DNA of 64,000 nucleotides, from positions 186,001 through 250,000 of the forward strand of contig NZ_QEXM01000012.1 in NCBI RefSeq assembly GCF_004127445.1. Direction: 5' to 3'. The translations under genes and the position numbers were made by a program. Of the stretch, positions 53,459 to 61,383 are shown one piece after another (position 1 is the first letter of the stretch; each line of letters opens with the position of its first letter). This stretch comes from Streptomyces alfalfae. GTDB lineage: Bacteria > Actinomycetota > Actinomycetes > Streptomycetales > Streptomycetaceae. The notes beneath the pieces are model-generated. The model made no database searches, had not been told where the DNA came from, and saw only the letters and a program-made list of their open reading frames with translations.

Positions 53459-54386
53459 ACAGGCTGCGCAGCTGCTGCAGTTTGCGTCGAGTCGCCGCAG
53501 GGGCCAACGAGGCGTACTGCAGCGCGTCGAACTCCCTGACCCGCCGGTCGACCATGTCGTCATCCTGGATGATCACTCCGCCTTCGAAGAGTTCCGAGTA
53601 GACGACGGAGGGCATGATTCGCTCGGCGAAGTCGAAGATGGTGGTCGGCCCGACCTCGGCGTGCACGTGCGGGTTGGCCTGCTCGGCCAGGCGCAGCTGG
53701 TAGCGGCCGCTGTCCATCAGGCACAACAGGTGCTCGATCTGCTCCAGCATGATGGCCGAGGAGCCCACCGGCCGCCGCAAAGCCCCCTCATCCACTACGC
53801 CGATGAACGACTTGGTCTCAGCGGCCGCGAACCGCCGCTGTCGCTCGGCCCTGAACTGCCACAACTCCTCGTGCGATTGCGCGTCGCCGCGGGCTCGGCT
53901 GATCAGTGCCCGCCCGTAGGCGGCTGTCTGGAGCTGGCCGTGCAAGACCAGCGGCTCATACGACTTCACCCGCTCCGCCAGCTCCTCGTAGCTCACCATG
54001 GCCTGCAGGTAGCGCTGCGTCACACCCGTCCACGACTGCCACCACGCCGGCTCATTGGCGACCGCAGCGAGGGTGCGCAACCGTTCACGCTCCGCGGGGT
54101 CGCTGACTGCGTAGGCGGTGAACAGTCGCTCCAGGTCGGCTGACTTGGCCTTGAACGTACCCGTCTCGATGCGGCTGATCTTCGACTCGGACGCGTTTAG
54201 CCGGCGTGCGACTTCCTCTTGTTTCAGCCCGGCCTTCAGACGCAGGTCCAACAGAGCAAGGCCCAACAGACGGCGCTGCGCGGACGGCGCAGCCTCACTG
54301 TGCAGGAAGCGCACCCCACCGCGCCCGCCTGCCGCAGGTTCCCCCCTGCTTTCGTCTCCACCGGCCTCGGCCAAGTGCTTGACCAC
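53451..54386 (-). CDS. XRE-family regulator with DUF5753 domain (WhiJ-like)
   Basis: The 311-residue protein has an N-terminal Cro/C1 HTH (about residues 40-95, LLDLRLKAGLKQEEVARRLNASESKISRIETG) and a C-terminal DUF5753 domain (about 130-305, SYEPLVLHGQLQTAAYGRAL and YSELFEGGVIIQDDD). GTG 54386 has GAGGAG upstream. DUF5753 proteins work with DUF397 partners in developmental and antibiotic control in Streptomyces. Convergent with the methyltransferase; the DUF397 gene at 52.1 kb completes the set. Confidence 0.92.
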   Translation of the reverse strand: MVKHLAEAGGDESRGEPAAGGRGGVRFLHSEAAPSAQRRLLGLALLDLRLKAGLKQEEVARRLNASESKISRIETGTFKAKSADLERLFTAYAVSDPAERERLRTLAAVANEPAWWQSWTGVTQRYLQAMVSYEELAERVKSYEPLVLHGQLQTAAYGRALISRARGDAQSHEELWQFRAERQRRFAAAETKSFIGVVDEGALRRPVGSSAIMLEQIEHLLCLMDSGRYQLRLAEQANPHVHAEVGPTTIFDFAERIMPSVVYSELFEGGVIIQDDDMVDRRVREFDALQYASLAPAATRRKLQQLRSLYR

Positions 54387-54701
54387 CAACGCTCCTCGCA
54401 CGTCTAGGGTGTTGCCTGAGTGAGGCACTCATCCTGCACGACGGTCCCGAATCGACGTTGTGGAATCGCAAAAGTTTCCAACGCGACACATACGGTCGAA
54501 AGCCCGTTTCCCATGGAGCCTCCAGTTGCAGCACCTCCGGTGTCAGCGGGAAGGAGCTTCGTCCGCTGCGCGGTCACAAGACCACCCTCGACCGTCTCCG
54601 AGTGGATCACTGGCTGAAGGCAGCCCTCGACCGCGAGCCGTACTCACTGGGAAACTGACACCGCCGCGGACGGGCAAGACGCCGCCGCAAGGGGCGCGAC
54701 G

Positions 54702-54806
54702 TCATGGCGATCCTTTTCGGCCTTTGAGGATGTCGATGACGAGGCCCACGGCTGTAACGAGCAGCGCAACGAAACCCATCACGTTGGCGGCCGCCGAGCC
54801 ACTCAC
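54702..54806 (-). CDS. 34-residue single-helix membrane peptide
   Basis: A short frame with GTG start at 54806, GGAG 7 nt upstream and stop at 54702 encodes a peptide with one transmembrane helix (NVMGFVALLVTAVGLVIDIL) and a basic tail (KGRKGSP). Size, single helix and cationic end are like small holin-like or type I toxin peptides, or a small membrane-protein modulator. It lies between the XRE gene and the aminotransferase, in a region otherwise without genes (54387-54983). No antisense RNA can be seen without expression data. Confidence 0.5.
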   Translation of the reverse strand: MSGSAAANVMGFVALLVTAVGLVIDILKGRKGSP

Positions 54807-54983
54807 GGCCCAGCTCCACATTCCCGTCCCCGGGGCAGGCACGGAAAGGCGTGTCAGGAAAGCCAGCAGAGAGTCAGCCCAGCGGCCTCGGCGACAGTGA
54901 GCTTCAATTCAGCCACCTTGCGCTCGCACACGGACGTAGACAGTCGGCTCCGGCGTCGACGACCGGCAGCTTCACGGACGAGA

Positions 54984-56312
54984 TCAGCTGCTGGATCGGC
55001 GACCACGACGTTCACCTGGCAGAAATCCCGTGCTCCCCACACAGGGGCGGCGAGGAGGTCGGTTCCGGCCCTGGTTCGCCGTGGGCGGGCGGGTGGTTCT
55101 ACGGCGGTCCAGGAAGCGGGCCAGCCTGGTGGTCGCATCGGTGAGGACGTCAGGAGCGGGCAGCGTGACCATGCGCAGGTGACCGGGCGAGACCGGACCG
55201 AGGCCGGAGCCGGAGACGACGAACAGTCCCTCCTCGTGCAGCAGATCGGCGGCCAGGCTCTCATCGTCGCCCAGACGGTACTTCCCGGGCATGATGCGTG
55301 GGAAAACGTAGAACGCGCCGCGGGGTTTGACGGCCCTTACCCCCGGAATGTCGGTGAGCAGGCGCCAGAGGTGATCTCGCCGGACGCGCAGTGCGCCTCC
55401 CGGGGCGGTCAACGCCGGCGTGTCGTTGACGCGCAGCGCGGTCTCCACGGCGCGCTGGGCGGGAACGTTCGGGCACAGCCGCAGCGACACGAGGGAGTCG
55501 AGCGCGGCGACGTAGTCGCTCGCGGGCCCTCGGGGTCCGGTCAGTGCCAGCCATCCCATGCGGTAGCCGGGGATGCGGCTGCGCTTGGACAGCCCTCCCA
55601 GGGTCAGGCACGGTACGTCCGGGGCACACGTCGCGAGCGGTATGTGCCGGATGCCGTCGTAGAGGAAGTCCGCGTATATCTCATCGGCCAGCAGGACCAG
55701 GCCGTGCCTGCGGGCGACGTCGGCGATGCCTTCGAGGACCTCGCGCGGCCATACGGCGCCGGTGGGGTTGTTGGGGTTGATCACCACGATCGCTCGCGTC
55801 CGGTCAGTCACCCTGCGGGCGACCTCATGTGGATCGGGACACCAGTCGGAGGCTTCGTCGCACAGATAGTGCACCGGTCGTCCGCCTGCCATGACGACGG
55901 ACGCGGTCCACATGGGATAGTCCGGTGCCGGGATGAGGACCTGGTCCCGAGGGTTCAGCAGCGCGTGCAGGGACAGGGGGGCGAGTTCCGAGACTCCGTT
56001 GCCGAGGTAGACGTCGCACGACCGCACCGTGTCCAGCCCCTTGTCGCGGTAGTGCCGGGCCACCGCGTCACGGGCTTCCGGGAGCCCCGCGGCGCTGCTG
56101 TACCCGCAGGAGCGGCCGAGGTGGTCGCGCACCACCTCGACGACCTCGGGTGCGGGCGGCAGACCGAACGCGGCGGGGTCTCCGAGGTTCAGTGCGAGCA
56201 CGTCCTCCCCGGCGGCTCGCATGCGTTCGGCCTGTGCCGCCAAGGGGCCGCGCATGTCGTACGAGACACGTGACGACTTCTGTGACGTGCGGACGCGGGA
56301 GCGGGACATCAT
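54984..56312 (-). CDS. Class I/II aminotransferase (AlaA/AlaT-like)
   Basis: The 442-residue PLP enzyme of fold type I has the segment NPNNPTG, DEIYADFLYDG and the PLP-lysine loop LSKRSRIPGYRMGW; the family C-terminal Arg region is HLRMVTLPAPD. The last 40 residues are an extra Arg/Pro-rich tail. It overlaps the upstream A-T-R gene by 4 bases (ATGA), so it is the last gene of the biosynthetic operon. It could supply an amino acid substrate or transaminate the aldehyde released by the reductase domains, as MxcL does in myxochelin B formation. Confidence 0.9.
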   Translation of the reverse strand: MMSRSRVRTSQKSSRVSYDMRGPLAAQAERMRAAGEDVLALNLGDPAAFGLPPAPEVVEVVRDHLGRSCGYSSAAGLPEARDAVARHYRDKGLDTVRSCDVYLGNGVSELAPLSLHALLNPRDQVLIPAPDYPMWTASVVMAGGRPVHYLCDEASDWCPDPHEVARRVTDRTRAIVVINPNNPTGAVWPREVLEGIADVARRHGLVLLADEIYADFLYDGIRHIPLATCAPDVPCLTLGGLSKRSRIPGYRMGWLALTGPRGPASDYVAALDSLVSLRLCPNVPAQRAVETALRVNDTPALTAPGGALRVRRDHLWRLLTDIPGVRAVKPRGAFYVFPRIMPGKYRLGDDESLAADLLHEEGLFVVSGSGLGPVSPGHLRMVTLPAPDVLTDATTRLARFLDRRRTTRPPTANQGRNRPPRRPCVGSTGFLPGERRGRRSSS

Positions 56313-59300
56313 GCGCTCTTCCTTGTGGTGGCTGCGGCGCGAGAGGGGGCCGGTGGCGGTGCGAGAAACCCCGTACGCGTGAACTGGCCCAGGTAGGTGT
56401 CGAGCAGTCGGGCGTCGACGGGCGGGCAGACGAGTCCGCTGTCGGCGATCGCGGACCGGGTGTTGTGGCGGCCGAACGTGGGGAAGACGCCGTCGGTGTA
56501 CATCTGTTTGACCGAGACCTCGCTGTGACGAGCCGGTTCGATGAACATGCCGATGTACGGGGCCATGGGGTGGTCGGGCAGCCGGGCCGTGAGCTCGGCG
56601 AGCTTCTCCGTCCAGGTGTCATAGGACACGGTCCGCACCGGATAGCCCATGGCGGTCAGGCGCTCCACCAGCAGGGGCAGGCGGGCCGCGTGGGGATTGG
56701 TCAGGTGGTAGACGCGTCCGTCGGGTTCCTGGTGGGTGATGATGTGTGTGATCGCGTCTGCGGTGTAGTCCACCGGTACGAAGTCCAGCGGCAGGGCCAT
56801 GTCCGGGGCGAGGCCGGTTTCGGCGATGGTGCGGAACAGGGCGCACATCATGGTGTCGGTGTTCCATACGCCCCGGTCCACGGTTCCGGTCACCTCGTAG
56901 GGGCGGTGGATGGCCACCGGCAGGCCGCGTCGTCCGGCCTCGACGACGAGGTTCTCCGCGACCCACTTGGTCTCGGGATAGCCCAGGGACAGGTGGTCGG
57001 CGTGGTCGAGCGGGGTCTGCTCGTCGACGTGGGTGACGCCGGCGGTGCCGAACCCCGCGATGACCGCGATGGTGGAGATGTGGTGCAGGGGTTTGGTGCT
57101 GTGCTCGGCCGCCAGCTCCAGTACGGTGCGGGTGCCGTCGACGTTGATCGGCGCGAGCGCACGGTAGGGGTAGGCGAAGTTCACCCGGGCGCCGCAGTGC
57201 ACGATCGAATCGGTCTCACGGGCCAGCCGGCCCCAGTCTTCTTCGGACAGGCCGAAGTGCGGCTCGGCCAGCTCTCCGAGTACGGGGACGACACGGTCAA
57301 GAAGGGGTTCGGGGTCGAGGCCGTAGCGCCGCATCCTGGCGGCCAGCCGCGCGAGGGCCTGCTGTGGGTCGTCGGCGCGGATCAGACAGTGCACCCGCTC
57401 CACACCTTCCCTCAGCAGCCGGTCCACGAGGTAGACCCCCAGGAATCCGGTCGCTCCGGTCAGCAGTGGCTGCCGGGGTGCCCGCGGGGCGGACGCGGCG
57501 GGTGCGCTGAAACGCAGGTCCGGGTCGAGTCGGCTCTCGGCCGCGAAGTCGGTGTCCGCGCCGCCCGGTTCCTCGTGACCTTCCAGCAGGTTCCGCACCG
57601 ACGCGGCGAAGTCCCGCAGGGACGGGTCGGCGACCAGACTCCGGATCATCGCCCGTCCGAACCCGGCCGGTACCTGCAGCCGTTCACGGACCGCGGCGGT
57701 GACCTGAGTGGCCCGCAGCGACGTGCCGCCGAGGGCGGAGAAGCGCGCGTCGCGTCCGATGGTGTCCTCGTGAAGGATGTCGCGCCACACACCCGCGAGG
57801 ACTTCCTCCACCTCGTCCCGGGGCGCGTCGTCGCGGGCCGCCGGAGCGGCGGGCATTGCCAGGGCGGACAGCGACCTGCGATCGACCTTGCCGCTGGAGG
57901 TGAGGGGGAGGGCCTCCACGGTCGCGATCCGCGTCGGCACCATGTAGCTGGGCAGCCGGTCGCGCACATGCTCGTGCAGGCGAGCCGTGAGGTCCTTGGG
58001 CCGATGGCCGCTGTGCGCCACGACAGCGGCCACCAACCGCTGCCCCGCCCCCTCGCCGACGACGTCCACCGCTGTCTGACGCACGTGCGGGTGCGCCGAC
58101 AGCACCGACTCGACCTCGTCCAGCTCCACGCGGTAACCGCGCAACTTGACCTGGCGGTCGCGCCGCCCGAGGAACTCAAGTGCTCCGTCCTCGCGCCACC
58201 GTGCCATGTCGCCGGTGCGGTAGAGGCGTCCGCGTATCCCCTCGGGACTCCACCGGTCCTCGATGAAGTGTTCCGCCGTCTTCTGTGGGTCGCCGAGATA
58301 CCCCAGCGCCACTCCGTCCCCGCCGACCCATAGTTCGCCCGTCTCACCGGGGGCGGCAACCGTGCCGTCCTCGCGCACCACGTAGGCGGTCGATCCGGCG
58401 ACCGGCACCCCGATGGGCACGTTCTCGGCCTGCGGGGCCAAGTGGTCCACCCGGCCCACGGTGGACAGGGAGGAGTTCTCTGTGGGCCCGTAGCCGTTGA
58501 GGAAGACGCCTGGACGCCCCTCTGTCAGAACGGCGCGTACCGCACGGGGGCTGAGCGCGTCACCGCCCGCGATGAGGACACGCAACCCGGCGAAGAGATG
58601 TGGTGCGAGGTGGGCGTGCTGGTGGAAGAGGCCCGCGCTCAGCCACATCACGCTGACGCGGCGATCACGCACGATGTTCTCCAGCGCCTTGGAATCCAGC
58701 AGGGTCGAGTCCTGTGCGAGGAGGAGGCAGGCGCCGTTCAGCAGGGTGGCGAAGATCTCGAAGCAGGAGACGTCGAAGGTCAGGTCAGTGGTGGCGAGGA
58801 CACGGTCGTCGGGCCGGATACGCAGTTCTCCCGTCCCGCGGGCCAGCCTGGTCTGGCCGCGGTGGGGGCACACCACGCCCTTGGGGGCGCCAGTGGATCC
58901 GGATGTGTAGATGACGTATGCCGCCTCATCGGCGGCGCGATCGCGCCACCAGTGAGGATCGGCGTCCTCGGGCACGTTGAACAGGTCGTCGGCGCAGACG
59001 GCGATCGTGGGGTCCGGTACCTCCACGGGCTCGTCCGCGCAGTGCACCGCCACTCGGACGCCGGCGTCCCGCAATATCCGGGTCAGCCGGTCGGCGGGCT
59101 GGTCCGGGCCGAGCGGAAGGTAGACGCCGCCCGCGTGCAGGATCGCGAGAATGGTGGCCACTGCCGCTGGAGAGCGGCGCATCACCACCGCGACCACATC
59201 CCCGGCGCCGACTCCATGTGCCCGCAGTGCCGTGGCTCCGCGCCGGACTTGTACGGCCAGTTCGCCGTAACTCCATGCCCCGTCCGCCCATTCGAGTGCT

Positions 59301-59440
59301 GCTGCCTCGGGGCGGGCGTCGGCCTGTTCCGTGAAGAGGAGGGGAATAGTGGCCGCCCGGGGGTGGTCCGTGGGCGCCTGATTCCAGCTGCGGGCATGCC
59401 GGGGCAGGGCGGCGGTGGCGGTTTCGTCTGGTGTTGCCAC
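56309..59440 (-). CDS. NRPS-like A-T-R enzyme (adenylation, carrier, thioester reductase)
   Basis: The 1043-residue protein has an adenylation domain (about 30-530; YTSGSTGAPKG, YGPTE, TGD and GRRDRQVKLRG cores), a carrier domain with phosphopantetheine Ser574 (LGGTSLRA) and a reductase domain (660-1040) with TGATGFLG, and YxxxK at Y821-K825. There is no condensation domain, so it should activate one amino acid and release it as an aldehyde (or alcohol). The ten-residue pocket code I align to PheA is D-V-F-W-I-G-G-S-L-K, close to known valine codes (DAFWIGGTFK). GTG 59440 follows AAGGAG. It is in an operon with a paralogue upstream. Confidence 0.93.
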   Translation of the reverse strand: MATPDETATAALPRHARSWNQAPTDHPRAATIPLLFTEQADARPEAAALEWADGAWSYGELAVQVRRGATALRAHGVGAGDVVAVVMRRSPAAVATILAILHAGGVYLPLGPDQPADRLTRILRDAGVRVAVHCADEPVEVPDPTIAVCADDLFNVPEDADPHWWRDRAADEAAYVIYTSGSTGAPKGVVCPHRGQTRLARGTGELRIRPDDRVLATTDLTFDVSCFEIFATLLNGACLLLAQDSTLLDSKALENIVRDRRVSVMWLSAGLFHQHAHLAPHLFAGLRVLIAGGDALSPRAVRAVLTEGRPGVFLNGYGPTENSSLSTVGRVDHLAPQAENVPIGVPVAGSTAYVVREDGTVAAPGETGELWVGGDGVALGYLGDPQKTAEHFIEDRWSPEGIRGRLYRTGDMARWREDGALEFLGRRDRQVKLRGYRVELDEVESVLSAHPHVRQTAVDVVGEGAGQRLVAAVVAHSGHRPKDLTARLHEHVRDRLPSYMVPTRIATVEALPLTSSGKVDRRSLSALAMPAAPAARDDAPRDEVEEVLAGVWRDILHEDTIGRDARFSALGGTSLRATQVTAAVRERLQVPAGFGRAMIRSLVADPSLRDFAASVRNLLEGHEEPGGADTDFAAESRLDPDLRFSAPAASAPRAPRQPLLTGATGFLGVYLVDRLLREGVERVHCLIRADDPQQALARLAARMRRYGLDPEPLLDRVVPVLGELAEPHFGLSEEDWGRLARETDSIVHCGARVNFAYPYRALAPINVDGTRTVLELAAEHSTKPLHHISTIAVIAGFGTAGVTHVDEQTPLDHADHLSLGYPETKWVAENLVVEAGRRGLPVAIHRPYEVTGTVDRGVWNTDTMMCALFRTIAETGLAPDMALPLDFVPVDYTADAITHIITHQEPDGRVYHLTNPHAARLPLLVERLTAMGYPVRTVSYDTWTEKLAELTARLPDHPMAPYIGMFIEPARHSEVSVKQMYTDGVFPTFGRHNTRSAIADSGLVCPPVDARLLDTYLGQFTRTGFLAPPPAPSRAAATTRKSA

Positions 59441-59664
59441 GCTGGCTCCTTGAAGTCGGTCGGACAGTCGGGTCGTTGTCGTTCAGGTGGACAGTCGGTG
59501 CTCGGCTCTGCACGCCGTTCCCCCACGTCCCACGGGAAGATCGCGCTGTTCACCCCGGGGGCCGGGCGGGTCCACGGTGTGCCGCCGGGCCGCCCGATGC
59601 CGCACTCGGCGGGCCTGGCGGGCCGTTGGCTGCCCCCGGTGCAGCAACGCGGTGCCGAAATGCC

Positions 59665-60594
59665 CTACACAGGGGCCCTTTCGGCGAGGATGCTGTGAAC
59701 CGACACCCTCCGCTGGAGCAGGGCGACCGCGAGGTCCGAGGCCATGCGCCGGATCGCCTCCAGGGGCGGGTGCGCCGTCTCGGGGAAGTGGACGTCGATA
59801 TTGCTCTTCAGCTCCAGAACCCACCGGGCCGCGTCCTCCGGAGAGGGCAGCACTCGGTCGTCCCGGATCCGGAAGCCACCCTCCCGCAGGACGTCGGTGA
59901 GGTAGCGCAGCGACTTGCGGTGCCCCAAGGCCAGATGGTCCGTGTCCGCGGGCAGGCCAGGCTCATGAGCCAGGAAGTCCTCGCTGTACAGCGTCTCGGA
60001 GACGAGGAGCAGGGACCCGGGCCGCATGCGCCGGGCCAGAGCCTCGACCGCGGTCTCGTACACCCGTGGGGGGAGATGCGTGATCACTCCGCGGGCGACC
60101 ACCAGGTCGTAGGGCTGTTCCGGGTCGGGCAGTTCGGCGATGTCGGCGGCGTCGCACAGATAGAGGTGGACGCGATCCGGTCGGGGCACGTCGCGCACGA
60201 GGTCGGCGCAGTGGGCGAGCTGCTCGGCGCTGACGTTCATGCCGTCCACGCGCGGGCAGTCGGGGAACACGTGCGCCAAGTGCCTCAGCGTCGCCCCCCA
60301 TCCGCATCCCACGTCGAGGACGCGTCGCAAGGTGGTGTCTCCGGCCCCGTCCTGGGTGGCGATGGCGAGTTGTCGTTCCAGGTAGCTGAGCCCCGCCTCG
60401 TCCAGGGACACGGCACGGGGTGCGTCCGGGTGACCGAAGACACCCCATTGGAAGTGCAGTTGTTCACCGAGGACCTTCTGCCAGTCACCCGCGGAGTCTT
60501 CATAGGCACGGACCACTTGATCGCGGAACGGATCGCTGTGGTGGCTCGGCAGTACCTCGTACGTCGCTCCTTCGATGCCGCTCAACGCCTGCAT
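59665..60594 (-). CDS. SAM-dependent methyltransferase in A-T-R cluster
   Basis: The class I methyltransferase of about 309 residues has motif I LDVGCGWGATLRHLA, acidic D after strand 2 (RVDGMNVSAEQL) and motif post-I DAADIAEL. The N-terminal segment YEDSAGDWQKVLGEQLHFQWG resembles cyclopropane-synthase-like and small-molecule C/N-methyltransferases. The start is uncertain: ATG 60594 follows a hairpin; TTG 60585 has a better placed GAAAGG, and a GTG at 60639 lies inside the hairpin. It lies between the TenA-like and A-T-R genes and probably modifies the product. Confidence 0.85.
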   Translation of the reverse strand: MQALSGIEGATYEVLPSHHSDPFRDQVVRAYEDSAGDWQKVLGEQLHFQWGVFGHPDAPRAVSLDEAGLSYLERQLAIATQDGAGDTTLRRVLDVGCGWGATLRHLAHVFPDCPRVDGMNVSAEQLAHCADLVRDVPRPDRVHLYLCDAADIAELPDPEQPYDLVVARGVITHLPPRVYETAVEALARRMRPGSLLLVSETLYSEDFLAHEPGLPADTDHLALGHRKSLRYLTDVLREGGFRIRDDRVLPSPEDAARWVLELKSNIDVHFPETAHPPLEAIRRMASDLAVALLQRRVSVHSILAERAPV

Positions 60595-60615
60595 CCTTTC
60601 GGGGGTGGGTGGTGC

Positions 60616-60640
60616 GGTGCCGGGAGACGGCCCCGGCACC
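60616..60640 (-). terminator. Hairpin between TenA-like and methyltransferase genes
   Basis: A perfect 9-bp stem (GGTGCCGGG and its complement at 60632-60640) with a 7-nt loop lies 15 bp after the TenA-like stop. It may be an attenuator within the operon, lowering expression of the distal genes. Confidence 0.6.
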
Positions 60641-60654
60641 GCGGTGTCATGTGC

Positions 60655-61323
60655 TCAGACCGTCTCGGCCGCCGCGGCTTTCCAGACGCCCAGCAGGGCG
60701 TCCGCTATGCGGTGGGCGTGGAACAGCGCGTCCTGTGGGTCGTCGCCCCGGTCGAGGCCGTCCTGCGCGACAGTCAGGGCGAGATCCGCCAAGGCCTCGT
60801 CGCCGGGGTCGTCGTAATAGTCGATGAACTCCTGCGGCACCGGTGCGTCCGTCTCCCGCAGGCGTCGCGCGACGGCGGTGGCGCCGGAATAGTAGACACG
60901 CATGTCGGTGTGCACGGCCAGGGCCGCCGCACTCTGACTCCCCGACGCGGCGATCCAGGACATGGCACTGTGGAAGTCGTAGGCGCCGCTGCCCGCGGGC
61001 CGGCCGGCCAGGTCGGTCTCGGTCATCCCCAGTGCCCGGGCCACGTCCCGCAGCTTGGGGGTTGCTTCGTGGACGATGCGTGCCAAGGTCACCCAGAGTT
61101 CGGCGGCCGGCCGGTGGGGGAACCGGGTCAGCAGGGTGCCGTAGGAGACGAGTTCGACGGCGTGCGCCTGGCACTCCACCGCCACCAGGCGGCGCAGCGG
61201 TTCCAGGACGCCGGGGCCGGTGACGGGCGCCAGGGTGAGCGGGCTGCCGGGGGCTTCGCCGGCGAGGTCCTGTCGGACGTCGTCGGCCAGGGCTTTGGCA
61301 TCGATGTGGCTTCGGGTGGTCAC
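60655..61323 (-). CDS. Heme-oxygenase-fold (TenA/PqqC-like) protein
   Basis: The 222-residue all-helical protein is of the TenA/heme-oxygenase-like fold. Potential metal or active-site residues are E/H pairs in AVECQAHAVEL, ARIVHEATPKL and AYDFHSAMSWI, and the C-terminal helix has QEFIDYYDDPGDEALADL. It could be a TenA-type hydrolase, a PQQC-type oxidase or a diiron oxygenase (HDO) acting on the carrier-bound or free amino acid. GTG 61323 follows GAAGGGAA. It lies in the A-T-R operon, which argues for a biosynthetic rather than thiamin role. Confidence 0.7.
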   Translation of the reverse strand: MTTRSHIDAKALADDVRQDLAGEAPGSPLTLAPVTGPGVLEPLRRLVAVECQAHAVELVSYGTLLTRFPHRPAAELWVTLARIVHEATPKLRDVARALGMTETDLAGRPAGSGAYDFHSAMSWIAASGSQSAAALAVHTDMRVYYSGATAVARRLRETDAPVPQEFIDYYDDPGDEALADLALTVAQDGLDRGDDPQDALFHAHRIADALLGVWKAAAAETV

Positions 61324-61383
61324 GTGGTTCCCTTCGGTCGGGGCCGGCGACGGAAGGCCGTCGTCGTGCGGATGGTGAACGGT

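Noticed and set aside
54458..54658. 66-codon frame ending in a plausible helical peptide
   Set aside because: Start lacks a ribosome site and the sensible part is about 25 residues; could be a remnant but unsupported.
54854..55264. 136-codon minus-strand frame at the aminotransferase 3' end
   Set aside because: It is out of frame with the aminotransferase, whose motifs continue to residue 400, and has no own start signal.
56150..58333. 727-codon plus-strand frame opposite the A-T-R and aminotransferase genes
   Set aside because: Antisense shadow of two clear genes; no domain content.
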